A stretch of DNA of 64,000 bases from Pantoea rodasii (lineage in GTDB: Bacteria; Pseudomonadota; Gammaproteobacteria; Enterobacterales; Enterobacteriaceae). Under the pieces are notes generated by a model, which did no database searches, had not been told where the DNA came from, and was given only the letters and a program-made list of their open reading frames with translations. Positions 29,899-39,826 of the stretch are shown in pieces; position 1 is the first letter of the stretch; each line of letters starts with the position of its first letter. A program made the translations under genes and the position numbers. Location: the NCBI RefSeq assembly GCF_002095465.1, contig NZ_MLFP01000018.1, forward strand, positions 1-64,000. The letters are read 5' to 3'.

Positions 29899-31536
29899 AT
29901 GAAATTCCCGAATAAGTTACAGTGCCATGCCAGCAGTTTTAATCTGATTGCCGCTCTGTTTTTCGCCCTCGTACTTAACGCGTTATTTTTACTGCGCGCC
30001 TGGGAAATCATTCCCTACGATCGCCTGCACGATTACCTGTTTGCCGCCAGTATTCCGGTGGTGCTGGCCGCGGCGTTTTATCTTATTTTCTCCCTGTTGG
30101 CGTGGCCGTACCTTCGCAAGCCACTGTTAATCCTCTTGGTACTGGCGAGCGCCGCCGCAAACTACTTCATGCACAGCTTCGGTACGGTGATCGACACCAA
30201 TATGATCGAAAACGTGTTTGAATCGGATGCCCAGGAAGCCGGTGCACTGATTAACAGTGGTTATGTGGTGTGGATGATTTTGATGGGAATGGTGCCCGTC
30301 GTCGCGATCTGTCTGGTGCGCATCAAAACCGGTCAACGCTGGTGGTGGAGCCTGCTGCAACGCCTGGCGGGTGCACTGGGTGCCATTTTGCTAATTTTGC
30401 TGATGGCGGTGCTGTTTTACAAAGATTACGCCTCGCTGATTCGCAATAACAAAGGTCTGGTGAAAATGATCACCCCGGCCAATATTGTCAGTGGCACCGG
30501 ACATTACGTTGATCAGCGCTATCTGCAAGGGAGCCAGGCGCTGGTGAAAATTGGGCAGGATGCGAAAAAAGGCCCGCTGATTGCCTCTGAACAAAAGAAA
30601 ACCCTGGTGGTATTAGTGGTGGGCGAAACCGGACGTGCGGAGAACTTTTCACTGGGAGGCTATGCGCGTGAAACCAATCCTGAGCTAAAAAAACGGCAGG
30701 TTATCTACTATCCCGATGCCAGTTCCTGCGGCACAGAAACCGCCATTTCCGTACCCTGCATGTTCTCTAACATGCCGCGTGAACATTACGATGCCAGTCT
30801 CGCGCATCACCAGGAGGGTGCATTAGATATTCTCGCGCACGCCGGGGTCAGCGTGCTGTGGCGTGAAAATGATGGTGGCTGTAAAGGCGCCTGCGATCGC
30901 GTGCCGCACACGGATATGACGCAGTGGAATTTATCGCAGTATTGTCACGATGGATTCTGTCTGGATGATGTTCTGCTGCATCGCTTTGATAACTACGTTG
31001 ACAGTCTGCACAATGACGGGATTATCGTGTTACATCAAATGGGCAGCCACGGCCCGGCCTATTATCAGCGCTATCCGGCGGAATTCCGACGCTTCACGCC
31101 AACCTGTGATAGCAACCAGATTCAGGATTGCGATCATCAGGCGTTGGTGAACACCTATGACAACTCTCTGCTCTACACCGACGATATGGTGAGCCGCACC
31201 ATTGATAAACTCAAAGCCTTGAGCGATCGCTTCAATGTGGCGTTGGTATATCTTTCGGATCACGGTGAATCACTGGGTGAACACGGTATGTATCTGCACG
31301 GTGCGCCCTATATGTTTGCCCCCTCACAGCAGACACACATCCCCATGCTGATGTGGATGTCGCCAGGCTATGCTGCGGCCTACCACATTGATGAGTCCTG
31401 TTTACGCCAGCAGGCCGCGAGTGAAAAAGTGTCACAAGACAATCTTTTTCATACGGTTTTGGGCATGTTTAACATTCAAACGCAGGAGTATCAGCCGCAG
31501 CTGGACATGATCAGATCGTGCCAAAATGCCGGATAA
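29899..31536 (+). CDS. eptA: Phosphoethanolamine transferase EptA-like
   Basis: Inner-membrane enzyme that adds phosphoethanolamine to lipid A, lowering affinity for cationic peptides. 545 residues: five N-terminal membrane helices (to about 175) and a periplasmic alkaline-phosphatase-like domain. The catalytic site is complete: Glu243 in VVGETGRAENFS, nucleophile Thr281 in SCGTETAISVPCMF, and LSDHGESLGEHGMYLHG for zinc. Of the EptA/PmrC type by length and sequence; EptB or other paralogues are less likely. No PmrAB genes are adjacent, unlike E. coli eptA-basRS, so this copy is in a different context. Confidence 0.85.
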   Translation: MKFPNKLQCHASSFNLIAALFFALVLNALFLLRAWEIIPYDRLHDYLFAASIPVVLAAAFYLIFSLLAWPYLRKPLLILLVLASAAANYFMHSFGTVIDTNMIENVFESDAQEAGALINSGYVVWMILMGMVPVVAICLVRIKTGQRWWWSLLQRLAGALGAILLILLMAVLFYKDYASLIRNNKGLVKMITPANIVSGTGHYVDQRYLQGSQALVKIGQDAKKGPLIASEQKKTLVVLVVGETGRAENFSLGGYARETNPELKKRQVIYYPDASSCGTETAISVPCMFSNMPREHYDASLAHHQEGALDILAHAGVSVLWRENDGGCKGACDRVPHTDMTQWNLSQYCHDGFCLDDVLLHRFDNYVDSLHNDGIIVLHQMGSHGPAYYQRYPAEFRRFTPTCDSNQIQDCDHQALVNTYDNSLLYTDDMVSRTIDKLKALSDRFNVALVYLSDHGESLGEHGMYLHGAPYMFAPSQQTHIPMLMWMSPGYAAAYHIDESCLRQQAASEKVSQDNLFHTVLGMFNIQTQEYQPQLDMIRSCQNAG

Positions 31537-31545
31537 GGTTTGCAT

Positions 31546-31561
31546 TAGACCGACTGGTCTA
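31546..31561. promoter_or_regulatory. NemR operator 1
   Basis: TAGACCGACTGGTCTA: perfect six-base arms TAGACC/GGTCTA with a four-base spacer, 15 bp before nemR. This is the known NemR box of enterobacteria. Mediates autorepression of nemRA. Confidence 0.88.
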
Positions 31562-31575
31562 ATACTGTGTGGTCC

Positions 31576-32172
31576 ATGAACAAGACTGTGCAACGCAACG
31601 AAACCCGTGAACATCTGCTCGCTACTGGCGAGCAGGTTTGTCTGCAACGCGGTTTTACCGGCATGGGCCTGAGCGAGATGTTGACGCTGGCGGAAGTCCC
31701 AAAAGGATCGTTTTACCACTACTTCCGTTCTAAAGAAGCTTTTGGCGTCGCGTTGCTGGAACGTTATTTTGTTAACTACCTGCAGCAGGTTGAACAGCAG
31801 CTAAACCAGCCGGGCCTGTCAGCGCGTGAACGTTTGCTGACGCACTTTCGCTATGGCGCCAACTTGTTTATTGAGCAAGGCCATATCGTCGGCTGCCTTG
31901 GCGTGAAGTTATCAGCGGAAGTTTGCGATTTATCAGAACCGATGCGCGATGCCTTACAACACGGAGCCAGCGCGATGATCGCGGCTTATGCACGCTGTTT
32001 GAGCGAAGTCGCCGCGGAACAACCGCTGCCGTATGGACAGACACCCGAGCAGCTGGCACAGCGCTGTTACCTGTTATGGCTAGGCGCCAGTTTGCAGAGC
32101 AAGATTTCACGAGAGTCAGGCCCGATTAGTCTGGCACTTGAAACCATTGAGCAGTGGTTAAATAGCCACTGA
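31576..32172 (+). CDS. nemR: Electrophile-sensing TetR-family repressor NemR
   Basis: Represses nemRA-gloA and is released by hypochlorite, quinones, methylglyoxal and N-ethylmaleimide through Cys modification. 198 residues; N-terminal helix-turn-helix (MLTLAEVPKGSFYHYFRSKEAF) and the conserved GCLGVKLSAEVCDLS containing the redox-active Cys. The start MNKTVQRNETREHLL at 31576 matches E. coli; a GTG at 31567 also exists. Two NemR operators flank the gene. Confidence 0.94.
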   Translation: MNKTVQRNETREHLLATGEQVCLQRGFTGMGLSEMLTLAEVPKGSFYHYFRSKEAFGVALLERYFVNYLQQVEQQLNQPGLSARERLLTHFRYGANLFIEQGHIVGCLGVKLSAEVCDLSEPMRDALQHGASAMIAAYARCLSEVAAEQPLPYGQTPEQLAQRCYLLWLGASLQSKISRESGPISLALETIEQWLNSH

Positions 32173-32193
32173 TTTTTTAAAAACCGCACTTTC

Positions 32194-32208
32194 TAGACGA
32201 CTGGTCTA
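32194..32208. promoter_or_regulatory. NemR-box-like site 2, one base short
   Basis: TAGACGACTGGTCTA between nemR and nemA. It equals operator 1 except for one missing C (TAGACGACTGGTCTA versus TAGACCGACTGGTCTA), leaving 15 bp instead of 16. It may be a natural variant or another single-base deletion like those found in coding regions. Confidence 0.65.
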
Positions 32209-32223
32209 CTTATAGGAGTCATC

Positions 32224-33321
32224 ATGGCGAGTAAACAGCTGTTCTCCCCACTTAAAGTGGGCGCGATTACCGTACCTAACCGTGTGTTCATGGCACCGCT
32301 GACGCGTCTGCGCAGCATTGAGCCGGGCGATATTCCTACTCCGCTGATGGCGGAATATTATCAGCAGCGCGCCAGCGCCGGTCTGATCATTACTGAAGCA
32401 ACGCAGATCTCTTTCCAGGCGAAAGGTTATGCTGGCGCACCAGGTTTGCACACCCAGCAGCAAATCGCCGCGTGGAAAGTGATCAACGAAAGTATTCATG
32501 CTGCGAAGGGTCACAGCGCTGTGCAACTGTGGCACACCGGCCGCATTTCGCATAATAGCGTTCAGCCGGAAGGCAAAGCGCCCGTTGCACCTTCAGCTCT
32601 GGCTGCGGGCACGCGGACCTCACTGCGTGCTGAAGATGGCAGCGTTTATCGTGAAGATACTTCGGTGCCGCGTGAACTGAGCGTGGCAGAAATTCAGCAG
32701 ATCGTGAAAGATTTCGGTCAGGCAGCGGCCAACGCGCGCGAAGCCGATTTCGACCTGCTGGAACTGCATTCGGCCCACGGCTACCTGATGCACCAGTTCC
32801 TGGCGCCAGACTCCAACCAGCGTACCGATGAATACGGTGGCTCGATCGAGAAGCGTGGCCGTTTCGCGCTGGAAGTGGTGGATGCGGCGATTGCTAACTG
32901 GTCTGCCGATCGTATCGGCATCCGTATCTCGCCAATTGGCGCCTTCCAGAATCTGGAAAATGGTGCCGATGAAGAAGCTGCCGCGCTGTGGTACATCTCT
33001 GAGCTGGGCCAACGTGGTCTCGCTTACCTGCACCTGTCCGAGCCAGACTGGGCCGGTGGTCAGCCTTACAGCGACGCTTTCCGTGAAAAAGTGCGTGCCC
33101 TGTTCCCTGGCGTGATTGTGGGTGCTGGCGCTTACACCGTAGAGAAAGCAGACGACCTGATCGCACGTGGCTTGATCGATGCCGTGGCCTTTGGTCGTGA
33201 CTTTATTGCCAACCCGGATCTGGTTGAACGTCTGCAGCAAGACGCACCGCTGAATCCGCAGCGCCCAGAAAGTTTCTACGGCGGCGGCGCAGAAGGCTAC
33301 ACTGATTACCCAAGCCTGTAA
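32224..33321 (+). CDS. nemA: N-ethylmaleimide reductase NemA
   Basis: FMN-dependent old yellow enzyme reducing alpha,beta-unsaturated carbonyls, nitro compounds and quinones. 365 residues (E. coli 365) with the TIM-barrel signatures [19 protein letters not shown], and the [21 protein letters not shown] block carrying the substrate His and the FMN site, ending in [14 protein letters not shown]. Second gene of nemRA; a GGAG ribosome site precedes it. Confidence 0.97.
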   Translation: MASKQLFSPLKVGAITVPNRVFMAPLTRLRSIEPGDIPTPLMAEYYQQRASAGLIITEATQISFQAKGYAGAPGLHTQQQIAAWKVINESIHAAKGHSAVQLWHTGRISHNSVQPEGKAPVAPSALAAGTRTSLRAEDGSVYREDTSVPRELSVAEIQQIVKDFGQAAANAREADFDLLELHSAHGYLMHQFLAPDSNQRTDEYGGSIEKRGRFALEVVDAAIANWSADRIGIRISPIGAFQNLENGADEEAAALWYISELGQRGLAYLHLSEPDWAGGQPYSDAFREKVRALFPGVIVGAGAYTVEKADDLIARGLIDAVAFGRDFIANPDLVERLQQDAPLNPQRPESFYGGGAEGYTDYPSL

Positions 33322-33329
33322 GAATCAAG

Positions 33330-33352
33330 CTGCCGCACCGGATGTGCGGCAG
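33330..33352 (+). terminator. Hairpin after nemA
   Basis: 9-bp stem CTGCCGCAC/GTGCGGCAG, loop CGGAT, followed by TGGTGTTTCTT. The T tract is poor, so partial read-through into gloA is likely, fitting the known nemRA-gloA co-regulation. Confidence 0.55.
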
Positions 33353-33430
33353 TGGTGTTTCTTCAGGGCATTAACTGGCTATACTTGATAGTCTTTGTCA
33401 TTCCCTGATGACTTTTAAAAAGAGGATGTT

Positions 33431-33838
33431 ATGCGTTTACTTCACACCATGTTACGCGTTGGCGATCTGCAGCGTTCAATCGATTTCTATACCCGTGTGC
33501 TGGGCATGCGCGTACTGCGTCAGAGCGAAAACACCGAATACAAATACACCCTGGCATTTGTTGGCTACACCGAAGAGAGCGAAGGCGCGGTGATCGAGCT
33601 GACTTACAACTGGGGCGTGGATAAATACGATCTGGGTAATGCCTATGGGCATATCGCGCTGGGCGTGGACAACGTGGCTGAGACCTGTGAGCGTATCCGC
33701 AGTATCGGTGGCAACGTGACGCGTGAAGCCGGTCCGGTAAAAGGTGGCAGCACCATCATCGCCTTTGTCGAAGATCCCGATGGCTACAAAATCGAGCTGA
33801 TCGAAAACAAACACGCTGGTCACGGCCTCGGTCACTGA
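33431..33838 (+). CDS. gloA: Glyoxalase I (lactoylglutathione lyase)
   Basis: Nickel enzyme isomerising the methylglyoxal-glutathione hemithioacetal. 135 residues, as in E. coli, with metal ligands His5 (MRLLHTML), Glu56 (VIELTYNWG), His74 (YGHIALG) and Glu122 (YKIELIENK). Downstream of nemRA, with which it shares the electrophile response. Confidence 0.97.
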   Translation: MRLLHTMLRVGDLQRSIDFYTRVLGMRVLRQSENTEYKYTLAFVGYTEESEGAVIELTYNWGVDKYDLGNAYGHIALGVDNVAETCERIRSIGGNVTREAGPVKGGSTIIAFVEDPDGYKIELIENKHAGHGLGH

Positions 33839-33946
33839 TGCCGTTAGTCAGTCTGCTAATTTGCAGGCTGACTCCCCTCTCCTGCTGCACCCTCCTGTAA
33901 TTTTTGCCATAATGCGCGCTGCCCCATTTCTAGCTATGAGATCCTG

Positions 33947-34615
33947 ATGTCTGAATCGAACGCCTTAAACGCTCTTCATCAACGCTTCCGTGGTTTTTAT
34001 CCTGTGGTTATTGACGTCGAAACCGCCGGCTTTAATGCGCAAACCGATGCACTGCTGGAAATTGCCGCCACCACGCTCAAGATGGATGAGGACGGTTGGT
34101 TACACCGTGATGAAACCCTGCACTTTCACGTTGAGCCGTTCGAAGGCGCGATCCTCAATCCTGCAGCGCTGGCGTTTACCGGCATCGATCCCACCAACCC
34201 TTTACGGGGTGCGGTGAGCGAATATGAAGCCCTGCATGCCATTTTCAAGATGGTGCGCAAAGGCACCAAAGACCATGGCTGTAATCGCGCGATCATTGTG
34301 GCGCACAATGCCACCTTCGATTTGAACTTCGTGATGGCTGCGGCTGAACGCGCCAGCCTGAAACGTAATCCGTTCCACCCGTTTGCCACTTTTGATACTG
34401 CGGCGTTAAGTGGTTTGGTATTAGGTCAAACCGTGCTGGCCAAGGCCTGTAAAGCGGCGGGGATGGAATTCGACAGCACGCAGGCGCACTCGGCGCTGTA
34501 CGATACCGAACAAACGGCAACCCTGTTCTGTGAACTGGTGAATCGCTGGAAACGTCTTGGCGGCTGGCCACTGGCTTTCAGTGAAGAACAGGCGGAAGAC
34601 GACGCTTCCGCCTGA
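33947..34615 (+). CDS. rnt: Ribonuclease T
   Basis: DEDD-family 3'-5' exoribonuclease trimming the 3' ends of tRNA and other stable RNAs. 222 residues; Exo I motif [10 protein letters not shown], Exo [12 protein letters not shown] and Exo [17 protein letters not shown] are all present. Convergent with grxD across a shared hairpin. Confidence 0.96.
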   Translation: MSESNALNALHQRFRGFYPVVIDVETAGFNAQTDALLEIAATTLKMDEDGWLHRDETLHFHVEPFEGAILNPAALAFTGIDPTNPLRGAVSEYEALHAIFKMVRKGTKDHGCNRAIIVAHNATFDLNFVMAAAERASLKRNPFHPFATFDTAALSGLVLGQTVLAKACKAAGMEFDSTQAHSALYDTEQTATLFCELVNRWKRLGGWPLAFSEEQAEDDASA

Positions 34616-34630
34616 CACACACGCAAAGAA

Positions 34631-34652
34631 AAGGCCGACATTTGTCGGCCTT
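34631..34652. terminator. Terminator between rnt and grxD
   Basis: Perfect 9-bp stem AAGGCCGAC/GTCGGCCTT with loop ATTT. On the minus strand it is followed by TTCTTT, serving grxD; on the plus strand the T tract is short. Confidence 0.85.
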
Positions 34653-34657
34653 CGCAA

Positions 34658-34990
34658 TTATTCCGCTTCTTTATACTTCTCAGCGGTTTCTTTCACCAGC
34701 GGCTGCAGTTCACCACGCTGGAACATCTCCACGATGATGTCGCAACCGCCGACCAACTCACCATCAACCCACAACTGCGGGAAGGTTGGCCAGTTAGCGA
34801 ATTTCGGCATTTCAGCGCGGATATCCGGGTTCTGCAAAATGTCCACGTACGCGAAGCGCTCGCCACAGGCAGAGAGCGCCTGTACCGCCTGCGCAGAGAA
34901 ACCGCAGCTTGGCAGTTTAGGTGAACCTTTCATGTATAACAGAATCGGGTTTTCTGCGATCTGGCGCTGAATTTTTTCAACAGTACTCAT
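34658..34990 (-). CDS. grxD: Monothiol glutaredoxin GrxD
   Basis: Monothiol CGFS glutaredoxin that binds and transfers [2Fe-2S] clusters with BolA. 110 residues (E. coli 115; the acidic C-terminal tail is shorter). Active site SCGFSAQ with Cys29, Lys21 and the TFPQLWVDGELVGGCD glutathione-binding segment are visible. Confidence 0.96.
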   Translation of the reverse strand: MSTVEKIQRQIAENPILLYMKGSPKLPSCGFSAQAVQALSACGERFAYVDILQNPDIRAEMPKFANWPTFPQLWVDGELVGGCDIIVEMFQRGELQPLVKETAEKYKEAE

Positions 34991-35358
34991 TATTGCCTTC
35001 CTTAATCCTTCACTTCGTGTTTGTTTATTGTAGCGACTTCAGCCCCGCACTGAAAACGGGATTTTGCGTTCGCGTTCTGCAGATCGCCATGTTTGTTAAG
35101 TCCAGGCAGTAAAGATAACATTTTCATATCATGTATAAGCATGAATCAATTAATAATTAGCAATAATTTCGCTGCGTTAACCAGCTGAAATCGCTTAATT
35201 TACCGACACAATCGGCCGGGTAACAGATTAATAGAAAAAGGCCTTACCTTTTGGAAAAAAAGTGGATTAGAATTGCTTCGGCGCTGATCGTTGATCAGAT
35301 TTCTCTTACTTAGCCGCAGCCTGTTTTTACCCCAGACTGCTAAAACTGTAACCGGACT
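34991..35358. other. Intergenic region between grxD and mepH
   Basis: 368 bp, AT-rich from about 35110. It must contain the divergent promoters of grxD and mepH, but I find no convincing hexamer pair or named operator, and no gene. Confidence 0.4.
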
Positions 35359-36147
35359 ATGCGTTTACTGATTACGCTTTTCATACTGGCCTTTGCGCAA
35401 CTGTTCTTTAACGTGGCTTCTGCTTCCCAGCATGCCCCGGTAAATGCCAGTTTGCATAACGCCGAGAAAAAAGGTGCGCGCGAAGATGAGCGCCGCAAGC
35501 GACGTCCGGTTAAAACAACGGCTAAGAAGTCTCGCCTGACGACAACGGTGCAGAAACTAAAGCTGAAAAAGCAGACCAAAACCGAAACCGCGTTACACAA
35601 AACCAGCCGCAAAAAATCCCTGCTTAAATCTCCGGTGAAAAAGTACGGCCATCAACGCCTGACAAAAAAATCAACTGAGCTGGATGATGAAGCCCAGGAA
35701 CTCACCGGCATCAAAATGAGCAAATCTCACCGTCAGCGCTACCAAAAGGCGCGTGAAACGGCGATGACAAAATTAATGGGGCAGCTGGGTAAACCTTATC
35801 AATGGGGCGGCACTTCCCCTCATACCGGTTTCGATTGCAGTGGTTTGGTCTGGTATGCCTATAAAGATCTGGTGAAATACAAATTCCCTCGCACGGCAAA
35901 TGAGATGTATCACTTGCATGATGCCTCACCGATTAAGCGCGAGATGCTGGAGAAAGGCGACTTAGTGTTCTTCCGCATCACCAACCGTGGCACCGCCGAT
36001 CATGTGGGTGTTTATCTCGGTAATGGAAAATTTATACAGTCACCGCGCACCGGGAAAGACATCCAGATTAGCGCGTTGGGTGAAGATTATTGGCAAAAAC
36101 ACTATGTCGGCGCACGCCGTATGATGACGCCACGCACCATTCGCTAG
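35359..36147 (+). CDS. mepH: Murein DD-endopeptidase MepH
   Basis: Cleaves D-Ala-mDAP cross-links in peptidoglycan. 262 residues: signal peptide (about 1-22), a long Lys/Arg-rich linker (about 36-105), and a C-terminal NlpC/P60 domain with Cys160 in FDCSGLVWYAY, His in ADHVGVYLGNG and the third polar residue downstream. Formerly YdhO. The linker is longer or more basic than usual papain-like peptidases but is seen in enterobacterial MepH. Confidence 0.93.
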   Translation: MRLLITLFILAFAQLFFNVASASQHAPVNASLHNAEKKGAREDERRKRRPVKTTAKKSRLTTTVQKLKLKKQTKTETALHKTSRKKSLLKSPVKKYGHQRLTKKSTELDDEAQELTGIKMSKSHRQRYQKARETAMTKLMGQLGKPYQWGGTSPHTGFDCSGLVWYAYKDLVKYKFPRTANEMYHLHDASPIKREMLEKGDLVFFRITNRGTADHVGVYLGNGKFIQSPRTGKDIQISALGEDYWQKHYVGARRMMTPRTIR

Positions 36148-36166
36148 CTGTTGCGCAACACGCAAA

Positions 36167-36206
36167 TAAAAAGCCGGACGCTGAAATCAGCTCCGGCTTT
36201 TTTATT
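36167..36206 (+). terminator. mepH terminator
   Basis: AAAAGCCGGACG...CAGCTCCGGCTTTTTT: stem AAGCCGGA/TCCGGCTT around a loop of about 14 bases, followed by seven T. Lies about 20 bp after mepH and close to the end of ynhF on the other strand. Confidence 0.8.
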
Positions 36207-36220
36207 TAATGTGCTTTCTA

Positions 36221-36310
36221 TTAATGAAGAATGGCGGTAAAGCTAAACGCAATAATCATTAACAGTGCGCCAACCGTGGTCATTAGTGCCAGTTTCAGAT
36301 CGGTACTCAT
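36221..36310 (-). CDS. ynhF: Small membrane protein YnhF
   Basis: A 29-codon gene: [20 protein letters not shown] and then AFSFTAILH. It is close to E. coli YnhF, also 29 residues, starting MSTDLK and ending TAALH, a single-pass inner-membrane protein of unknown function that keeps its formyl-Met. AGGAG lies seven bases upstream of the ATG. Convergent with mepH and divergent from purR, as in E. coli. Too short for routine gene callers. Confidence 0.88.
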   Translation of the reverse strand: MSTDLKLALMTTVGALLMIIAFSFTAILH

Positions 36311-36522
36311 CACAACTCCTTAGTCACACATTTATTGTGGTTAAAACAATTTTCGCACAGCGGTGGGCAAAAATCTCGTGTTATCCGCGCCAGCTTGCTA
36401 GAATCGCCGCCTTTCGTTGCGCAACTGCTTTTGTACGCACCGTATTTACACCCTGCTGAAGTGATTTTCCCTGCCAGAACAGGCAGATTTGCCCCCCTTT
36501 TAGGGCGTAAAACCCTTCGCAG

Positions 36523-36538
36523 ACGCAAACGTTTAACA
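36523..36538. promoter_or_regulatory. PurR operator upstream of purR
   Basis: ACGCAAACGTTTAACA matches the PurR consensus ACGCAAACGTTTTCGT in its whole 12-base core. It lies 46 bp before purR, consistent with the known autoregulation. Confidence 0.85.
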
Positions 36539-36583
36539 ATATACTTATCAGTAAGTTGCGATAAGCCGGGGAGTACCTTTTTC

Positions 36584-37609
36584 ATGGCAACAATTAAAGA
36601 TGTGGCAAAACGCGCAGGTGTCTCTACCACCACGGTTTCGCATGTCATCAACAAGACGCGCTTTGTCGCAGAAGAGACGCGTAACGCCGTATGGGAAGCG
36701 ATTAAAGAATTGCACTATTCACCGAGCGCCGTCGCGCGCAGTTTAAAGGTGAATCACACCAAAACGTTGGGCCTGTTGGCCACCTCCAGTGAAGCGCCCT
36801 ATTTCGCCGAAATTATCGAAGCGGTTGAAAACCACTGCTTTGAACGCGGCTACACATTGATTTTAGGCAACGCGCACAACGATCTGCAAAAACAGCGCGC
36901 TTACCTGTCGATGATGGCGCAAAAACGCGTCGATGGTCTGTTAGTGATGTGTTCTGAGTATCCTGACGACCTGCTGCAGATGCTGGAAGAGAACCGTAAT
37001 ATTCCAATGGTCGTGATGGATTGGGGCGCTTCACGTGGCGACTTCACCGATACCGTGCAGGATAACGCCTTCCAGGGCGGTTATCTGGCCGGACGCTACC
37101 TTATCGAGCGTGGCCACCGTGATATCGGTGCCATTCCCGGTCAGATGGAACGCAACACCGGCGGCGGCCGTCATACGGGCTTCCTGCAGGCGATGAACGA
37201 AGCCGGGATTACCTTACGACCGGAGTGGGTGGTTCAGGGCGACTTTGAGCCGGAATCGGGATATCAGGCAATGCAGCAAATCCTCACCCAAAAGCAACGC
37301 CCCACTGCTGTGTTCTGTGGTGGTGATATTATGGCGATGGGCGCGATCTGTGCCGCCGATGAAATGGGTTTGCGCGTGCCACAGGATATTTCCGTGATTG
37401 GCTACGATAACGTGCGCAACGCCCGTTACTTCACACCGGCGCTCACCACCGTTCATCAACCGAAAGCGGAGTTGGGCAAAAAGGCCCTCGAAATGTTGCT
37501 GGATCGTATTACCAGTAAACGTGAAGAGCCGCAAACCATCGAAGTCCAGCCCACACTAATTGAACGTCGCTCCGTGGCGGATGGTCCATTCCGCGATTAC
37601 CGCCGTTAA
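36584..37609 (+). CDS. purR: Purine repressor PurR
   Basis: LacI-family repressor of purine synthesis genes, binding DNA with hypoxanthine or guanine. 341 residues as in E. coli. Helix-turn-helix [20 protein letters not shown] and hinge helix [15 protein letters not shown] are followed by the corepressor domain. The frame is open well upstream, but this start is family-conserved. Stop codon overlaps that of the convergent punR. Confidence 0.97.
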   Translation: MATIKDVAKRAGVSTTTVSHVINKTRFVAEETRNAVWEAIKELHYSPSAVARSLKVNHTKTLGLLATSSEAPYFAEIIEAVENHCFERGYTLILGNAHNDLQKQRAYLSMMAQKRVDGLLVMCSEYPDDLLQMLEENRNIPMVVMDWGASRGDFTDTVQDNAFQGGYLAGRYLIERGHRDIGAIPGQMERNTGGGRHTGFLQAMNEAGITLRPEWVVQGDFEPESGYQAMQQILTQKQRPTAVFCGGDIMAMGAICAADEMGLRVPQDISVIGYDNVRNARYFTPALTTVHQPKAELGKKALEMLLDRITSKREEPQTIEVQPTLIERRSVADGPFRDYRR

Positions 37610-38516
37610 TGCTGATTTTCGCTGAGCCATTCGTGGTTCAGCGTTTCAGCATCGCCAAGATAGGCCAGTAACCATTCCAGCGCCGGTGACGCGCGCTGCT
37701 CAGACCAACTGACGCAGCAAGGACTGTCCGGGAACGGCTGCGGCAGCATCAACTCCACCAGCAATCCCTCATCCAATAACGGTCTTGCCAGGTGCCCAGG
37801 CACCATGCCCACGCACAGTCCCGCCTGCAGACAATCCATCCCCGTCACCCACTCCGGCACCACCAGTCGTCTCTGATTATCGAGAGTCCAGGTCATTCGT
37901 CGCGGCAGCGCGCGCGAGGTATCTTCCAGCACCAGAGATGGCCAGCCGCGTAGGACTTCTTCATTGAGTTCGCTGCCAGAGGCCAATGGATGATCGGGAC
38001 TGACCACGCAACGCCAGTTCAGGGCGCCCATATCCTGAAACGCGAAACGGCCGCCGACGGGAATCGCCTGGGTGGCGCCAATCGCGACATCAACGCGGCC
38101 GTCCGCCAGTGCATCCCAAACACCGTTGAACACTTCGTAGCTGATAATCAGCTCCATATCCGGGAAATGGCGGTAAAAATCTTTCACCAACTGCCGGGTT
38201 CGCTGCGGTTTGACAATACAATCCACGGCAATACTGAGCTGACCGCGCCAGCCATTAGCCAGCTGCTGACACTGCCGGCGAGTTGCCAGCATTTTTTGAT
38301 AACAGATCGTCCTTCACGCACAAAATGCTCGCCAGCGGGGGTGAGAACCACCTCGCGATGTTGGCGCTCAAACAGCGGCACAGCCAACCAGGTTTCTAAC
38401 TGGCGCACCGTATAGCTGACCGCAGAAGGCACGCGATGCAGTTCCTGCGCCGCAGCGCTAAAACTGCCATTGCGCGCCACCGCATCCACCACTTCTAACG
38501 CATATTCAGACCACAT
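37606..38516 (-). CDS. punR: LysR regulator PunR (YdhB), frameshifted
   Basis: LTTR that activates the divergent purine/nucleoside exporter gene punC in E. coli. Starts [20 protein letters not shown] with the helix-turn-helix in residues 1-60. The frame breaks after EGRSVIKK; adding one base to the T6 run at 38292-38297 gives [16 protein letters not shown] and joins the C-terminal part ending HEWLSENQH, 303 residues in total (E. coli 310). Taken literally, only the DNA-binding domain would be made. Probable sequencing error. Confidence 0.88.
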
Positions 38517-38624
38517 AATTCTGCCTTCAAATTTTTTCACAGCACTGCGCAAATATTAGCGTTTCACAAAGAATGACGCACTCTTTTACACTCCCCGGCG
38601 TTCAATCTGCCAATGAGAATCACT

Positions 38625-39826
38625 ATGTTGTCGTCAAAAGGATTTATGCCCTACCTGGCCGTGCTGAGTATGCTCGGTTTTCTTGCCACGGATATGTATC
38701 TGCCCGCCTTTGGCGATATGCAGCGCGATTTTGCCAGCGCGCCCGGCACCATCAGCGCCAGCCTGAGCCTTTTTCTGGGTGGATTTGCCTGTGCGCAGGT
38801 GTTTTGGGGCCCGCTGTCGGACCGCTTCGGCCGTAAACCGATTTTGCTGGCAGGTTTGACCATATTCGCCCTGGGTTGCATTGGCATGGTGTGGGTGACC
38901 GACGTCAACATGATGCTGGCACTGCGGTTTGTGCAAGCGGTAGGCGTGTGTGCTGCGGCAGTAAGCTGGCAGGCATTGGTGGTTGATCGCTATCCGAAAG
39001 CACAGGCCAACAAAGTTTTCGCGACAATCATGCCGCTGGTAGCACTGTCCCCCGCGCTGGCACCGCTCTTGGGCGCGTGGCTGATGGGACATTTCCACTG
39101 GCGCAGTATCTTTATCGCATTGACGATCATCACTGTGGTGCTGTTGATTGGCACGCTGCAACTTGCCGCACCTAAAAAACTCACGCCGTGAGCGGCTCTC
39201 AACCCAGTTGGTTAAATTTGCTCACCACACGCGTCTACACCGGCAACGTAGTGATCTACTCCGCCTGTTCTGCCAGTTTCTTTGCCTGGTTAACCGGTTC
39301 GCCCTTTATCCTGGCTTCTGCGGGTTTAACCCCCGCCGATATTGGCCTGAGCTATATCCCGCAGACCATTGCTTTTTTGATTGGCGGATTTGGCTGCCGT
39401 GCGCTGCTGAATCGTTATCAGGGAACACAATTGCTGCCGTGGCTGCTGGTGTTGTATAGCATCAGCATTTTAAGTTTGTTCGTGGTGGCAATGCTGCCTG
39501 CCCCTGCATTGGTGACACTGCTGCTGCCATTCTGCGGCATGGCGCTGGCCAATGGCGCCATTTACCCGATTGTCGTTTCCAGCGCATTAGCCCCTTTCCC
39601 GCACGCCACCGGCAGAGCCGCAGGCTTACAAAACCTGCTGCAATTGGGCCTGTGCTTTATCGCCAGCCTGCTGGTGTCGGCCGGATTACAACAGGCGCTG
39701 TATCACACCACACTGGTGATGGTCGCCACGGTAGTGCTTGCATGGGCCGGCTTCGCCTGGCAACGCAGCTTAAACGCACAAAGTGATATTGCTCACACCT
39801 CCCGTCCCTGCGAAGATAATCACTGA
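38625..39826 (+). CDS. punC: Purine/nucleoside MFS exporter PunC (YdhC), frameshifted
   Basis: Bcr/CflA-type major facilitator transporter with about 12 membrane segments. The first half ([32 protein letters not shown] loop 2-3 motif) ends out of frame after LAAPKK, and the second half begins [19 protein letters not shown] in the next frame. One base added to the A6 run at 39174-39179 gives [14 protein letters not shown] and a 400-residue protein (E. coli 403). The start at 38625 aligns with E. coli; ATG 38613 is also possible. Divergent from punR. Probable sequencing error. Confidence 0.88.

Noticed and set aside
36335..36583. N-terminal extension of PurR
   Set aside because: Contains the PurR operator and lacks conservation; the start at 36584 fits the family.
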